Assembly (NCBI GenBank): GCA_965262565.1
Contig: CBDHFQ010000007.1
Coordinates: 1 to 64,000, forward strand
Direction of reading: 5' to 3'
DNA length: 64,000 bases
Origin: CBDHFQ01 sp965262565
GTDB taxonomy: Bacteria > Bacteroidota > Bacteroidia > J057
Each line of letters opens with the position of its first letter. The first letter of the stretch is position 1. Shown one piece after another: positions 41,707-51,161 of this stretch. Position numbers and translations under genes: made by a program. Under the pieces are notes generated by a model. It was given only the letters and a program-made list of their open reading frames with translations. It was not told the DNA's origin and did no database searches.

Positions 41707-43758
41707 ATGAAGGTTACTGTCTCAGATCAATTGAAAAAAGCGGCCCGAAAGGCTATATGGTCCATTAGCCTCCTCATATTTACCTATGCTACTATCATTA
41801 CCCTAGTCATTGGATTAACTATATTGTGCGGATTAGCAGGTATCATCCTCATTACTACCCTACCCTATGCGATCACCATCTGTATAGGATTAGCTTTATT
41901 TGGTATGAGCTTGCTGGTCCTGATTTTTCTGATCACATTTATTATCAAACGGCATGAACCTGAAAAAGCGCAGTTAATAGAAATCTATCGGGAACAGGAA
42001 CCTGAATTATACCATGTGATTCAACAGATTGTAGATGAAGTTCACACTGATTTTCCCAAAAAAATTTATCTCTCTTCCGAAGTCAATGCCTCTGTTTTTT
42101 ATCATTCCAGCTTTTGGAGCATGTTTTTTCCCGTTCGCAAAAACCTTCAGATTGGGCTAGGATTGATCAATTCTGTGTCGGTAGACGAATTCAAAGCCAT
42201 CCTGGGACATGAATTTGGGCATTTCTCCCAAAAAAGCATGCGAATAGGTAGCTATGTGTATTTTACTAATCATATGATCTATCATCTCCTGTATGACAAT
42301 GATCCCTTTAAGGCATTCGTAGAAAAGTGGGGAAAAGTACATAGATATGCTGCTACTGTTTTAGGGGTAGGCGTAAACATCATTAAGCGGATTCAGTCCT
42401 TGTTAAAGAAAATATATCAATCGGTCAATCTCAATTATTTAAAGCTTTCCAGAGAAATGGAATTTCATGCTGATGAAATTGCCGCCTTAGTAGCTGGCCC
42501 TGGACCAGTTATATCCTCTTTGCTTAGAGCTAATCTTGCCCAACAATCCTATGATACGGTATTGAATTTTTACAGTGGAAAAATTTCAGCCGCTATTGCC
42601 ACGGAAAATATTTATCCTCAACAATTCTTCATCATGCAATTCCTGGCTAAAGAACATAAATTTCCCATAGAACATAATCTCCCCGTCGTTAGCCTGGAAC
42701 AGTTGAATCGGCTCAATCAATCTAAATTAGTGTATGAAGATCCATGGGCCTCACATCCGGGAATTCCAGAGCGAATCAGCCGATTGCGAAAAATGGATAT
42801 CCCGTCCCCTCCTCTCAATAATGCCCCGGCCTCCAGCTTATTTACTAATATAGCTGCCCATGAAGCCAAAATTACTGAAATCCTCTTCTCTGCTGTTAGT
42901 TATCCCGAATCACCTAAAATTATTTCTGACCAACAATTTGCAAGCGATTATCTGGAAGAATATAAATCTCAGTCATTTCACGAGTGGTTCAATAGCTATT
43001 ATGATCACAAAAATCCTGAATGGTTCGATCTGGAAGAAGCAGCTTCTATGTTAACTGCTCAGCCTCTATCAGTAAATACCTTATTCACAGATCAATGGGT
43101 AGACTTGGTATACACTTTCCTGTCATTGGAAAACGACCTACAAACGATCACTCAAATAGCTCGTGAACAAAGTGATACTACCTTTGAATATGATAATGTA
43201 AATTATACCTCCCAACAAGCATCGCAGCTCGTTACTGAATTAAATGTTGAACTCACTCAACTGAAAAACAAGATTCAGGAACACGATCGACATATTTTTC
43301 AAGAGTTTTATCATTTAGCTTCTTTACAAGATCGCGAACAAGAACTTATCAGTGGATATCAGGCGTTATACGAACTAGAAAAAAAGCATGCCCCATATCA
43401 AAAAATCGTAGCAGCCTCCCAATTTATGCATGAGGACATGAGCATAGATCAGATCCCTTCCCAGCTCAATTGTCTAAAAGAGATAGAAGCAGATTTCAAG
43501 AAGCATGTCCACGACCTATTGGCACAACCTATCTACCAACAAGAACTCACCACTCCAATGATAAAGCACTTTCACCAGTATCTTTCCAAAGATTGGCGCT
43601 ACTTTTATCAGGGAACTTATCAGGAAGAGCTATTGAACATCCTGTTTTCCGCCATCCAATATTATTATCAGGTAGTGTATCAAACCAGCTTTAGTGTCAA
43701 GCGGACATTGTTGGAGTTAAAAGTAAGTTTGGTAGAGAAGGAAGGCCATTCTGTATAA
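41707..43758 (+). CDS. M48-family zinc metalloprotease, membrane-anchored
   Basis: The 683-residue protein has two or three N-terminal membrane helices (about 18-80) and then an M48 peptidase domain with the zinc motif GHEFGHFSQ (His168, Glu169, His172) and the third ligand in EMEFHADEIAALVAG (Glu near residue 249). The C-terminal about 300 residues are helical and charged (coiled-coil-like around 520-545) and do not match a family I know. M48 members such as HtpX degrade misfolded membrane proteins. It overlaps the downstream open frame by one base, but the GH97 protein's own start lies 162 bases later. Confidence 0.9.
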   Translation: MKVTVSDQLKKAARKAIWSISLLIFTYATIITLVIGLTILCGLAGIILITTLPYAITICIGLALFGMSLLVLIFLITFIIKRHEPEKAQLIEIYREQEPELYHVIQQIVDEVHTDFPKKIYLSSEVNASVFYHSSFWSMFFPVRKNLQIGLGLINSVSVDEFKAILGHEFGHFSQKSMRIGSYVYFTNHMIYHLLYDNDPFKAFVEKWGKVHRYAATVLGVGVNIIKRIQSLLKKIYQSVNLNYLKLSREMEFHADEIAALVAGPGPVISSLLRANLAQQSYDTVLNFYSGKISAAIATENIYPQQFFIMQFLAKEHKFPIEHNLPVVSLEQLNRLNQSKLVYEDPWASHPGIPERISRLRKMDIPSPPLNNAPASSLFTNIAAHEAKITEILFSAVSYPESPKIISDQQFASDYLEEYKSQSFHEWFNSYYDHKNPEWFDLEEAASMLTAQPLSVNTLFTDQWVDLVYTFLSLENDLQTITQIAREQSDTTFEYDNVNYTSQQASQLVTELNVELTQLKNKIQEHDRHIFQEFYHLASLQDREQELISGYQALYELEKKHAPYQKIVAASQFMHEDMSIDQIPSQLNCLKEIEADFKKHVHDLLAQPIYQQELTTPMIKHFHQYLSKDWRYFYQGTYQEELLNILFSAIQYYYQVVYQTSFSVKRTLLELKVSLVEKEGHSV

Positions 43759-43919
43759 TGGGGGAATCCCAATATATTTTACAGGAGGTTAGCATAAACA
43801 ACAAAGACAGAAATCTGGTAAATACTATAATTGATCAAAAATCTCGGCCGAAAATTGACTTTTCATCCCCATTATTCGTATTTAACCTTCTGTTTGGTAA
43901 TCATCTACTGATCAACACC

Positions 43920-46019
43920 ATGAGAAAACTATCTGTCCTTTGTTTCTGGATCGCTTGCCTTAGTTATATAGGCTGCGAACCGACAAATCAGCCTACGACC
44001 ATTTCTTCCCCTTCTGGAAATATTCAGCTTGATTTTTTGTTGGCCAATGGGGAAACTCCCGCCTATCAGGTCACCTTTAACCAGGCCCCCATCATCAAAC
44101 CTTCTACTTTGGGATTTGAATTTAAAGACCAGGCTCCCCTTCAAGGAGGAATGAAAGTATTAGGAACAGAAACCGCTGAAGTAAATGAAGATTGGACGAT
44201 GCCATGGGGAGAGCAGCGGACCGTTACTAACCACTACCAACAGTTAACTGTAAAGCTGGAAGAAAAGGCATCACCTCAGAGAAGAATGAATATCCATTTT
44301 AGGGCATTTGATGATGGAATTGGGTTCAGATATGAATTGTTAGCGCAAGAAGGAGTAGATAGTGTGATAATTACCGATGAACACACCCAATTTTCGTTGA
44401 CGGGAGATCATACTTGTTGGTGGATTCCAGGAGATTGGGATATTTACGAACATTTATACAATACTACTTCTTTCACAGACATAGACGCCACTTCAAAAAG
44501 AGATCATCCTAATTTAGCTCAGACCTATATTCCCGAAAATGCGGTAAATACGCCGGTAACCATGCGTTCCACAGAAGGGGTACATTTGAGTTTCCACGAA
44601 GCTGATCTCACAGACTATTCAGATATGACCCTTAAGATAGATGCGGAGAACCTCAGGATGACCAGCGAATTAGTGGGCTCAGAACGTACGGGCTATAAAG
44701 TCAAGAGAGCGCTACCCTTTTCTACGCCCTGGAGAACCATTCAAATAGGGGAAAAGGCAGGTGATTTGATCGAATCCAAGCTGATCGTCAACCTCAACGA
44801 ACCCAACCGATTAGGAGATATCCCCTGGTTTACCCCCAAAAAATATATCGGGATCTGGTGGGAAATGCACCTGGATAAGTCTACCTGGGATATGGCCAGT
44901 GGAAGACATGGAGCCACCACAGCAAATACGAAGAGATATATCGATTTTGCCGCAGAGAACAATATAGGTGGTGTATTGGTGGAAGGCTGGAACACTGGAT
45001 GGGAAAATTGGTTAGATCCAGGCAACAGAGAAGGAGTATTCGACTTTATAACCCCCTATTCCGATTACGATTTAGCGTATTTGGCTCAATATGCACAAGA
45101 CAAAGGCGTAGAAATTATCATGCATCACGAAACTTCTGCTGCCCCCAGAACTTATGGTCAACAATTAGACACGGCATATGCATTAATGGATAGATTGGGG
45201 ATTCGCTCCGTCAAGACAGGGTATGTCGGAAAAATCATCCCGGACGGAGAATATCACCACGGCCAATGGATGGTCAGACATTATCGGAAAGCATTGGAAA
45301 CAGCAGCAACATATAATATCGCTATTAATGCGCATGAGCCGATTAAAGCGACAGGCATTCGAAGAACGCTGCCCAATGCGATCTCCAGAGAAGGATTAAG
45401 AGGACAGGAATTTAATGCCTGGTCGGTGGAAATAGGAAATCCCCCAGAACACCTCCCTATTGTAGCCTTTACGCGCATGTTAGCAGGACCTATTGACTTT
45501 ACGCCTGGCGTATTCCAAATCAAATTGGATAGAACCACCACCTTGCCAGATGGGAAAGAAGTTCAAAACCAGATTAATACCACTCTGGCCCAGCAGTTAG
45601 CTTTATATGTTGTCATTTACAGCCCTATTCAAATGGCGTGCGATCTACCAGAGAATTACGAAGGTCAGCCCGCTTTCCAATTTATCCGAGATGTAGGCGT
45701 AGACTGGGAACAATCCATCGTGTTAGATGGAGAAGTAGGAGACTTTGTGACCATTGCCAGAGAGGAAAAAGGGACAGGTGATTGGTTTATTGGAAGCATT
45801 ACGGATGAAAACGCACGAGATATTTCCATTTCTTTTGATTTTATCGATGATCCTTATGCCGAATTTGAAGCCACTATGTATAAAGACGGAGCAGATGCGC
45901 ATTGGAACGATCATCCTATGAGCATAGACATAGAAAAAACAACGGTCAACAGAGAGTCCACGTTAGAGGTGAGTTTAGCTGAAGGAGGCGGTGTGGCAAT
46001 AAGTTTGATTAAGAAATAG
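43920..46019 (+). CDS. GH97 family glycoside hydrolase, lipoprotein
   Basis: I start at the ATG giving MRKLSVLCFWIACLSYIGCE, an evident lipoprotein signal with Cys19; the frame is open back to 43758 but that part has no family likeness. The 699-residue protein has the three GH97 parts: an N-terminal beta-sandwich, a catalytic barrel with IGIWWEMHLDKSTW, IGGVLVEGWNTGWENW, IMHHETSAAPRTYG, AHEPIKATGIRRT and REGLRGQEFNAWS, and a C-terminal sandwich. Glutamates in the last two motifs are those expected for the inverting alpha-glucosidase (SusB-like) subgroup. It is anchored in the envelope and likely acts on alpha-glucosides. The amidase gene begins six bases downstream. Confidence 0.95.
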   Translation: MRKLSVLCFWIACLSYIGCEPTNQPTTISSPSGNIQLDFLLANGETPAYQVTFNQAPIIKPSTLGFEFKDQAPLQGGMKVLGTETAEVNEDWTMPWGEQRTVTNHYQQLTVKLEEKASPQRRMNIHFRAFDDGIGFRYELLAQEGVDSVIITDEHTQFSLTGDHTCWWIPGDWDIYEHLYNTTSFTDIDATSKRDHPNLAQTYIPENAVNTPVTMRSTEGVHLSFHEADLTDYSDMTLKIDAENLRMTSELVGSERTGYKVKRALPFSTPWRTIQIGEKAGDLIESKLIVNLNEPNRLGDIPWFTPKKYIGIWWEMHLDKSTWDMASGRHGATTANTKRYIDFAAENNIGGVLVEGWNTGWENWLDPGNREGVFDFITPYSDYDLAYLAQYAQDKGVEIIMHHETSAAPRTYGQQLDTAYALMDRLGIRSVKTGYVGKIIPDGEYHHGQWMVRHYRKALETAATYNIAINAHEPIKATGIRRTLPNAISREGLRGQEFNAWSVEIGNPPEHLPIVAFTRMLAGPIDFTPGVFQIKLDRTTTLPDGKEVQNQINTTLAQQLALYVVIYSPIQMACDLPENYEGQPAFQFIRDVGVDWEQSIVLDGEVGDFVTIAREEKGTGDWFIGSITDENARDISISFDFIDDPYAEFEATMYKDGADAHWNDHPMSIDIEKTTVNRESTLEVSLAEGGGVAISLIKK

Positions 46020-46025
46020 CATTAA

Positions 46026-47480
46026 ATGGGGACATTTATTTATCGATCTGCTGGTGAGTTGGCGAGACTGATCAGAGAAGGAGAAGCTACGAGCGTAGAG
46101 ATAGTCAAAGAACATTTAGATCAAATTCAGGCACATAATCATCGCTTGCAGGCGTTGGTGAGGATTTTTGAGGAGGAAGCATTGTCAACTGCAGCAGAGC
46201 GAGATAAAGAAGTTAAAGCAGGAAATATCAGAGGTCCTCTACATGGCGTTCCATTAACGATTAAGGAACAATTTTGGATAAAAGGTCAAAAAAGCACGAT
46301 TAACTCCAACTTATTCAAGGATTTCGTAGCCTCTAGCGACGGACTTTTGATTCGCCGAATTAGAGAAAGTGGAGCTATTCTGTTAGGTAAGACAAATGTG
46401 CCTAAAATGTTATTGGACTATCAGGTCAATGGCGACCTCTATCCTGAGGGGAAAAATCCCTATGATCCTACATTCACGCCAGGAGGGAGTACAGGTGGAG
46501 GTGCCGCAGCAGTAGCTTCAGGAATGACACCACTGGAATTAGGGTCAGATTTTGGTGGATCTATCAGACTTCCCTCTCATTTTTCCGGTGTCTTCGGATT
46601 GAAGCCTACCGACAGAACCGTTCCCAATCATGGAGAGATGCCCGCTCCAAAGGAGCCCAAGACGTTCATCGTCCATATGGCCCAACCCGGCCCTCTTGCC
46701 AGAAATGTGGAAGATCTGGAATTGCTATGGAATGTGATCAAAGGTCCTGACCCTATGGATAGAAGCATTCCCAGAATTCATTGGCATACCTCGGAGAAGC
46801 AATCTCTTTCAGAGTTCCGCCTGGCATGGACAGATCAATGGCCCGATTTTCCCGCTTCCGCTGCTGTCAGCCATACGATCCAGCAGCTAGTCAAGCAAAT
46901 ATCAGGTACAGGCGCTCAGCTACAACGATTCCAGATGGAAGATGATCTCCACGATGAAACCCTTCGATTATACATGGGTTGGGCGCCTTATGTCATCGCT
47001 CAAGGAATGCCCTGGTACATTAGAAAAGTACTTCAATGGCAATTCAAATCTACCATGCTCAAAGGGTGGAAAAGGCATGTCAAAGAATTTGATAGAGCTA
47101 TGCATATGAATGCAAATCACTTTGGCAATATGCTGTTATTAAAGGCACGACTTACAGAAAGATGGGAGCGTTTGTTCGACGATTTTGATATATTGATATG
47201 TCCTGCGGCTTTTGGCCCGGCTTTTCCAAGAACGAAGATGGGGACGCCTATCACCTATAAGGATCAAACCGTTTCCTATGTGGGTTACGTAATTCCATTT
47301 CAGGTGTGCTTTAATGCCTCCGGCCATCCCGCTATGAGCATTCCTCTGGGCCTCAATCAGGAAGGACTACCGATAGGCATACAAATCGTAGGGCCTTACT
47401 GGAGTGAACCTGAATTGCTTCGATTTGCCCAATTACTCACCAAGGAGATCGGAGGATTTGTAAAGCCTCCCTTATCCTGA
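46026..47480 (+). CDS. Amidase signature family enzyme
   Basis: The 484-residue cytosolic protein has the amidase catalytic triad Lys80 (VPLTIKEQFW), Ser155 (FTPGGSTGGGAAAV) and Ser179 (GSDFGGSIRLP). These enzymes hydrolyse amide bonds; substrate classes range from fatty acid amides to indoleacetamide and glutamine on misacylated tRNA. The absence of GatB/GatC and the divergent C-terminal part (YVGYVIPFQVCFNASGHPAM) argue against GatA. The gene lies six bases after the GH97 gene, so the two are likely cotranscribed, although a functional link is not obvious. Confidence 0.92.
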   Translation: MGTFIYRSAGELARLIREGEATSVEIVKEHLDQIQAHNHRLQALVRIFEEEALSTAAERDKEVKAGNIRGPLHGVPLTIKEQFWIKGQKSTINSNLFKDFVASSDGLLIRRIRESGAILLGKTNVPKMLLDYQVNGDLYPEGKNPYDPTFTPGGSTGGGAAAVASGMTPLELGSDFGGSIRLPSHFSGVFGLKPTDRTVPNHGEMPAPKEPKTFIVHMAQPGPLARNVEDLELLWNVIKGPDPMDRSIPRIHWHTSEKQSLSEFRLAWTDQWPDFPASAAVSHTIQQLVKQISGTGAQLQRFQMEDDLHDETLRLYMGWAPYVIAQGMPWYIRKVLQWQFKSTMLKGWKRHVKEFDRAMHMNANHFGNMLLLKARLTERWERLFDDFDILICPAAFGPAFPRTKMGTPITYKDQTVSYVGYVIPFQVCFNASGHPAMSIPLGLNQEGLPIGIQIVGPYWSEPELLRFAQLLTKEIGGFVKPPLS

Positions 47481-47747
47481 GTCCCAAATGATGCGGTGAT
47501 AAAGGCCTGGGAATCCCCCCAGACTCTACCGAATCATTTATCGCTACTCCTCTCATATCCTCAAGGCGTAAAGGTATCGTTTCTTCCCTAAAAAAACACC
47601 TCCCATACAACCCTTCCTTAAATAATCAACCCTTATATAAAAATATTGCCTCCATGAATAGTAGGAGTTTAATAAATTTCTCATTTCTTAAATTTTGCTA
47701 GTTGTGAGGCATGATTTGTGCAAGGATGATACATACACCCAACATTC

Positions 47748-48707
47748 ATGTCATTGAGATTTATGTGCCTTGCGATATTAACTTGCTTATGCTCAATCAC
47801 AACTGCTCAACCGACCTTTGATGTGATCTCTTTTATAGCGGATTGGTCCATTGGGGATACGTACGATTTTCGGATTCAGAAAATCACCCAAAAATGGAAC
47901 AATAACACCTTAAGCTATCAGGACTCCACCCAATTTATTTCGACCTTTCGGGTAATGGATGCTACGGAGAATAGCTATACCATCAAGTGGACATATGATA
48001 ATACATTGATCACTTCCTATGATATGTCTGAAGCAGCCTTGACTGCCTTATCCGCCTACAAAAAGGTAGAAGTGATGTATACGACGAATGAAATGGGGGA
48101 ATTTCAAGCCATTATCAATTGGGAGGAGATGGGACAAAAAATGAAAGATATGTGTGATGATCTGATAGAACAACTTTCTGCGGAAAGGGGATTTGATGAA
48201 GCGCAAAAAGAACAACTTTCCGAAGCCTTAGCACCCATTATCTCTACATATGACACTCAAGCATCCATAGAGCTGTTTGTGCTCAAAGAACTGCAATACT
48301 TCCACTTTCCTTTCGGTAAGGAATTTGATGTCGATATGGATGAGCATTGTATAGATGAGTTACCTAGTATGATGGAAGGATATCCTATCAAAGCTGAGGC
48401 TCATATGTATTTCGATTCTGTAGATGTTTCCCAGGGATACAGTAAATTAATCCAGGAAAGAACGATAGATGAAAAGGATACCAAACGCATGATTACAGAA
48501 TATCTGACGGCTACAGGATTGGCAAAAAAAGAGCTCAGGAAAGCCATCAAACAATCCTCCCTCAAGGTAGAAGATTACAACAGCTTTGAATATTATTACG
48601 ATCCGGGTATTCCCATTTTTATTGAAACGTATAGAAGCACGAACTTTGAGTTGGCTGGAGAACGCATCAGAAAAATAGAGAAGTTGAATATTGAATGGAT
48701 AGATTAA
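47748..48707 (+). CDS. Secreted hypothetical protein
   Basis: The 319-residue product has a signal peptide (MSLRFMCLAILTCLCSITTA, cleavage near AQP). The mature part is beta-rich at first (DTYDFRIQKITQKWNN, YTIKWTYDNTLI), then helical and acidic (GQKMKDMCDDLIEQLSAERG). No domain is recognised; proteins with this overall layout, starting with FxxGxxYxYxI-type strands, are common and uncharacterised in Bacteroidota. It is preceded by about 270 bases without a gene and is convergent with the SDR gene. Confidence 0.75.
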   Translation: MSLRFMCLAILTCLCSITTAQPTFDVISFIADWSIGDTYDFRIQKITQKWNNNTLSYQDSTQFISTFRVMDATENSYTIKWTYDNTLITSYDMSEAALTALSAYKKVEVMYTTNEMGEFQAIINWEEMGQKMKDMCDDLIEQLSAERGFDEAQKEQLSEALAPIISTYDTQASIELFVLKELQYFHFPFGKEFDVDMDEHCIDELPSMMEGYPIKAEAHMYFDSVDVSQGYSKLIQERTIDEKDTKRMITEYLTATGLAKKELRKAIKQSSLKVEDYNSFEYYYDPGIPIFIETYRSTNFELAGERIRKIEKLNIEWID

Positions 48708-48761
48708 GCTGTGTACCTGATCTTTTGTAAGGTTCCTTTTGAAATACAGTAACATATATCT

Positions 48762-48785
48762 CCCCGAATACCATAATCTTCGGGG
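48762..48785. terminator. Possible terminator hairpin between convergent genes
   Basis: CCCCGAA pairs with TTCGGGG around a ten-base loop, between gene ends at 48707 and 48798. No T-run follows on either strand, so it may instead be a Rho-dependent or 3'-end stabilising structure. Confidence 0.4.
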
Positions 48786-48797
48786 ATCACCATCTGT

Positions 48798-49565
48798 TTA
48801 GTTTCTTCCAGCCATAACTCCACCGTCTACATCTAAGATAGCTCCTGTTACCCAAGCGCTTCGATCCGTGAGTAAGAAATGTACGGAATGCGCCACATCT
48901 TGAGGTCTTCCTATCCTGCCTATCGGATGAAATCCATTAAATCCGGCAAGCGTTTCAGATATTTTTTCCTTTTCAATAAAAGCCCCGTAAATAGGTGTTT
49001 CCACTACTGCGGGTGAAACGGCATTAACTCTGATATTGAAATCTGCAAGTTCCATCGCTAAGTGTTGTGTCAAGCTATGCAAGCCTGCTTTAGCCATAGA
49101 ATAAGCAGAAGAAGGCGTAGCTTTTATAGCTTGTTTGGCCCACATAGATCCAATATTTACGATGGATCCACCTCCATTTTCCTTCATGATTTCAGCCGCT
49201 TTCTGTGTGATAAAGAAAAAAGCTTTATTGAAATAATGGTAGATGTCATAATCTTCCTCCGAATGATCCAAAAAAGATGTAGGAAGAAAATAACCTGCCG
49301 AATTTACCAGGTACCTCAACTTAGGATAATTCTTCATCATCCCGGAAGCAAAGTTCTTCACTTGATCAAAGTCTGCCAAGTCCAAACTAATTCCCTTTAT
49401 CTTTCCGTACAAAGATAATTCCTCTACAGCAGACGCCAATTTGTCTTGAGTTCTACCGACGACAGTAACCTCCACCCCATCCTTAACTAATAATTCCGCT
49501 GAAGCTTTCCCTATCCCTGTCGTTCCTCCTAATATAATTGCCTGAAGTGCCATATCGCTATTCAT
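48798..49565 (-). CDS. Short-chain dehydrogenase/reductase (SDR)
   Basis: The 255-residue protein (ATG giving MNSDMALQAIILGG; the frame is open ten residues further) is a classical SDR: cofactor loop GGTTGIGKASAE near the N-terminus, VNSAGYF (NAG-like motif with Ser), the catalytic Tyr and Lys in SSAYSMAKAGLHSL, and Ser in IVNIGSMWAK. The C-terminal LDVDGGVMAGRN is typical. It would interconvert an alcohol and ketone with NAD(P)H. The AraC-type regulator gene lies just upstream (84-base gap) on the same strand and may control it. Confidence 0.95.
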   Translation of the reverse strand: MNSDMALQAIILGGTTGIGKASAELLVKDGVEVTVVGRTQDKLASAVEELSLYGKIKGISLDLADFDQVKNFASGMMKNYPKLRYLVNSAGYFLPTSFLDHSEEDYDIYHYFNKAFFFITQKAAEIMKENGGGSIVNIGSMWAKQAIKATPSSAYSMAKAGLHSLTQHLAMELADFNIRVNAVSPAVVETPIYGAFIEKEKISETLAGFNGFHPIGRIGRPQDVAHSVHFLLTDRSAWVTGAILDVDGGVMAGRN

Positions 49566-49649
49566 TGTATCTTTTTGTAAATGTTTATAGGGCAAAATTG
49601 GCAGATCGCAAGGTAAGATAGTGGCAAATCACTGACTAAGTAAGGTAAA

Positions 49650-50522
49650 CTAGGGAAGTTGCTCCATAAAAGTAGTAGGAGTCATTTGGGTATGCTTCTT
49701 AAAATACTTGGTAAAGTAAGTAGGCTGATCAAAGCCCAAATCATAAGCCACCTCTTTGATAGACAACGTTGTATTGGACAATAATCGCTTTGCTTCTAAG
49801 ATTTTTCGCTGATGGAGGATCTGGGCTGGCGTATCCTTAAGATATTGCTTCACCACCTTGGTTAGTTTTTTACTACTCACACCGAGTTTCCCACTAAATT
49901 CTTCAATGCTTAGGAACTCATTCATATGCTTCTCTATTAAGGCTTTAAAATCCATCGCTAAAGTAAAATCCATGCCCATATCTACAGTCTCCGGCTGTTC
50001 TGCATATTTTAAGCGCTCCACCATCAACAGAACTGCCCGAACCAAAAAATATAGTTGCCACCGATAATGATAACTTCTCTCTTTGAGTTCCGATAACAAC
50101 ATATCTTTCAGTTGACCCAACATGATCAGGTCATTCTCTTCAGGATGGACAAAAGGCCTCCCAACTTCATTGAACAGTCTATACCTCAGGCTATCTTCCA
50201 CCTTCTCATCATATCTCACCAAAAAAAGATCGTCAAAATGGAATAAATAGCCTCTATTTTCCACCTCCGTACAGAAATAGTGTACCTGACGCTTATTGAT
50301 AAAAAAAAAGGAATTAGCGGGGTGATAATAGGTTTCATAATCCACAAAATGGCGCCCCTCTGAAGTAAACCAGATCAGTTGGTAAAAGGAATGTCTGTGA
50401 GGTTTAAAACAGTGTAAGTGATTTTTTTGACAATAAGGATAAGCCTCTTTTATTTCAAAGTGCAGTTGCGAATAATCATCTTTGTGTAAATGATATTGTG
50501 TAATCTCTTCCATATAATCCAT
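49650..50522 (-). CDS. AraC family transcriptional regulator
   Basis: The 290-residue protein has an N-terminal cupin-like domain (HCFKPHRHSFYQLIWFTS, FFINKRQVHYF) for effector binding and a C-terminal pair of helix-turn-helix motifs: FSGKLGVSSKKLTKVVKQYL and IKEVAYDLGFDQPTYFTKYF followed by KKHTQMTPTTF. The final motif is the standard AraC signature. It is encoded directly before the SDR gene and is divergent from the GNAT gene (nine bases between starts), so it may regulate either. Effector unknown. Confidence 0.93.
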   Translation of the reverse strand: MDYMEEITQYHLHKDDYSQLHFEIKEAYPYCQKNHLHCFKPHRHSFYQLIWFTSEGRHFVDYETYYHPANSFFFINKRQVHYFCTEVENRGYLFHFDDLFLVRYDEKVEDSLRYRLFNEVGRPFVHPEENDLIMLGQLKDMLLSELKERSYHYRWQLYFLVRAVLLMVERLKYAEQPETVDMGMDFTLAMDFKALIEKHMNEFLSIEEFSGKLGVSSKKLTKVVKQYLKDTPAQILHQRKILEAKRLLSNTTLSIKEVAYDLGFDQPTYFTKYFKKHTQMTPTTFMEQLP

Positions 50523-50531
50523 TTCTGATTT

Positions 50532-51080
50532 ATGTCATCACCTAAACCAACCTTTACCAAATTAAGTACTACTCGGTTAACTCTTAAACAAATCACCGCG
50601 CAAGATATTAAAAACATTTATGCAGGCCTATCCCATCCCGAAGTCATTCGGTATTATGGGGTTAGCTATCACACATTAGAAGAGACCAAAGAGCAAATGG
50701 AATGGTATGCCAGCCTGGAAAAAGAAGGGAAAGGCATGTGGTGGGGAATTTGGGCCAATGAGGAAGACTCCTTTTTAGGGGCTTGCGGTTGTTACGCCTA
50801 CGAACAGAAGCATAGAAAAATGGAAATAGGCTATTGGTTGTTGCCGGAATATTGGAGAAAAGGCTATATGAAAGAAGCCTTACAAGTGATGATATCATAC
50901 CTTTTTGACGTATTACATATACATCGGATAGAAGCTTTTGTCGAAGTGGGAAATGAGAACAGCGGAAAATTACTACGAAGATTGGGCTTTGAATACGAAG
51001 GAAGAATGAGAGAATGTGAAATCAAAAATGGAGCATTTATCAGCCTGGATATATTTGGCAAATTGGCTCCAGCTCAATAA
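50532..51080 (+). CDS. GNAT family N-acetyltransferase (RimJ/RimL-like)
   Basis: The 182-residue protein shows the RimJ/RimL pattern: TTRLTLKQITAQDIKNIYAG at the start, IGYWLLPEYWRKGYMKEALQ (the acetyl-CoA pyrophosphate loop with R/Q-x-x-G-x-G/A variant) around 96-115, and VGNENSGKLLRRLGFEYEGR near the end. Such enzymes acetylate the N-terminus of ribosomal proteins or small amines; the actual acceptor is unknown. It begins nine bases from the start of the divergent AraC-type gene, so the promoters must overlap the two coding regions. Confidence 0.93.
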   Translation: MSSPKPTFTKLSTTRLTLKQITAQDIKNIYAGLSHPEVIRYYGVSYHTLEETKEQMEWYASLEKEGKGMWWGIWANEEDSFLGACGCYAYEQKHRKMEIGYWLLPEYWRKGYMKEALQVMISYLFDVLHIHRIEAFVEVGNENSGKLLRRLGFEYEGRMRECEIKNGAFISLDIFGKLAPAQ

Positions 51081-51161
51081 ATGCCATAGCAGATTATGTT
51101 TAAAAAGGCAGCATTCATACAACTATTTTAAGGGCGTAGGCATCATGTTACTAAAAGCCCT

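Noticed and set aside
43758..43919. Use of the ATG overlapping the M48 stop as the GH97 start
   Set aside because: It would put 54 unrelated residues before a clear lipoprotein signal with Cys; the internal ATG at 43920 fits export.
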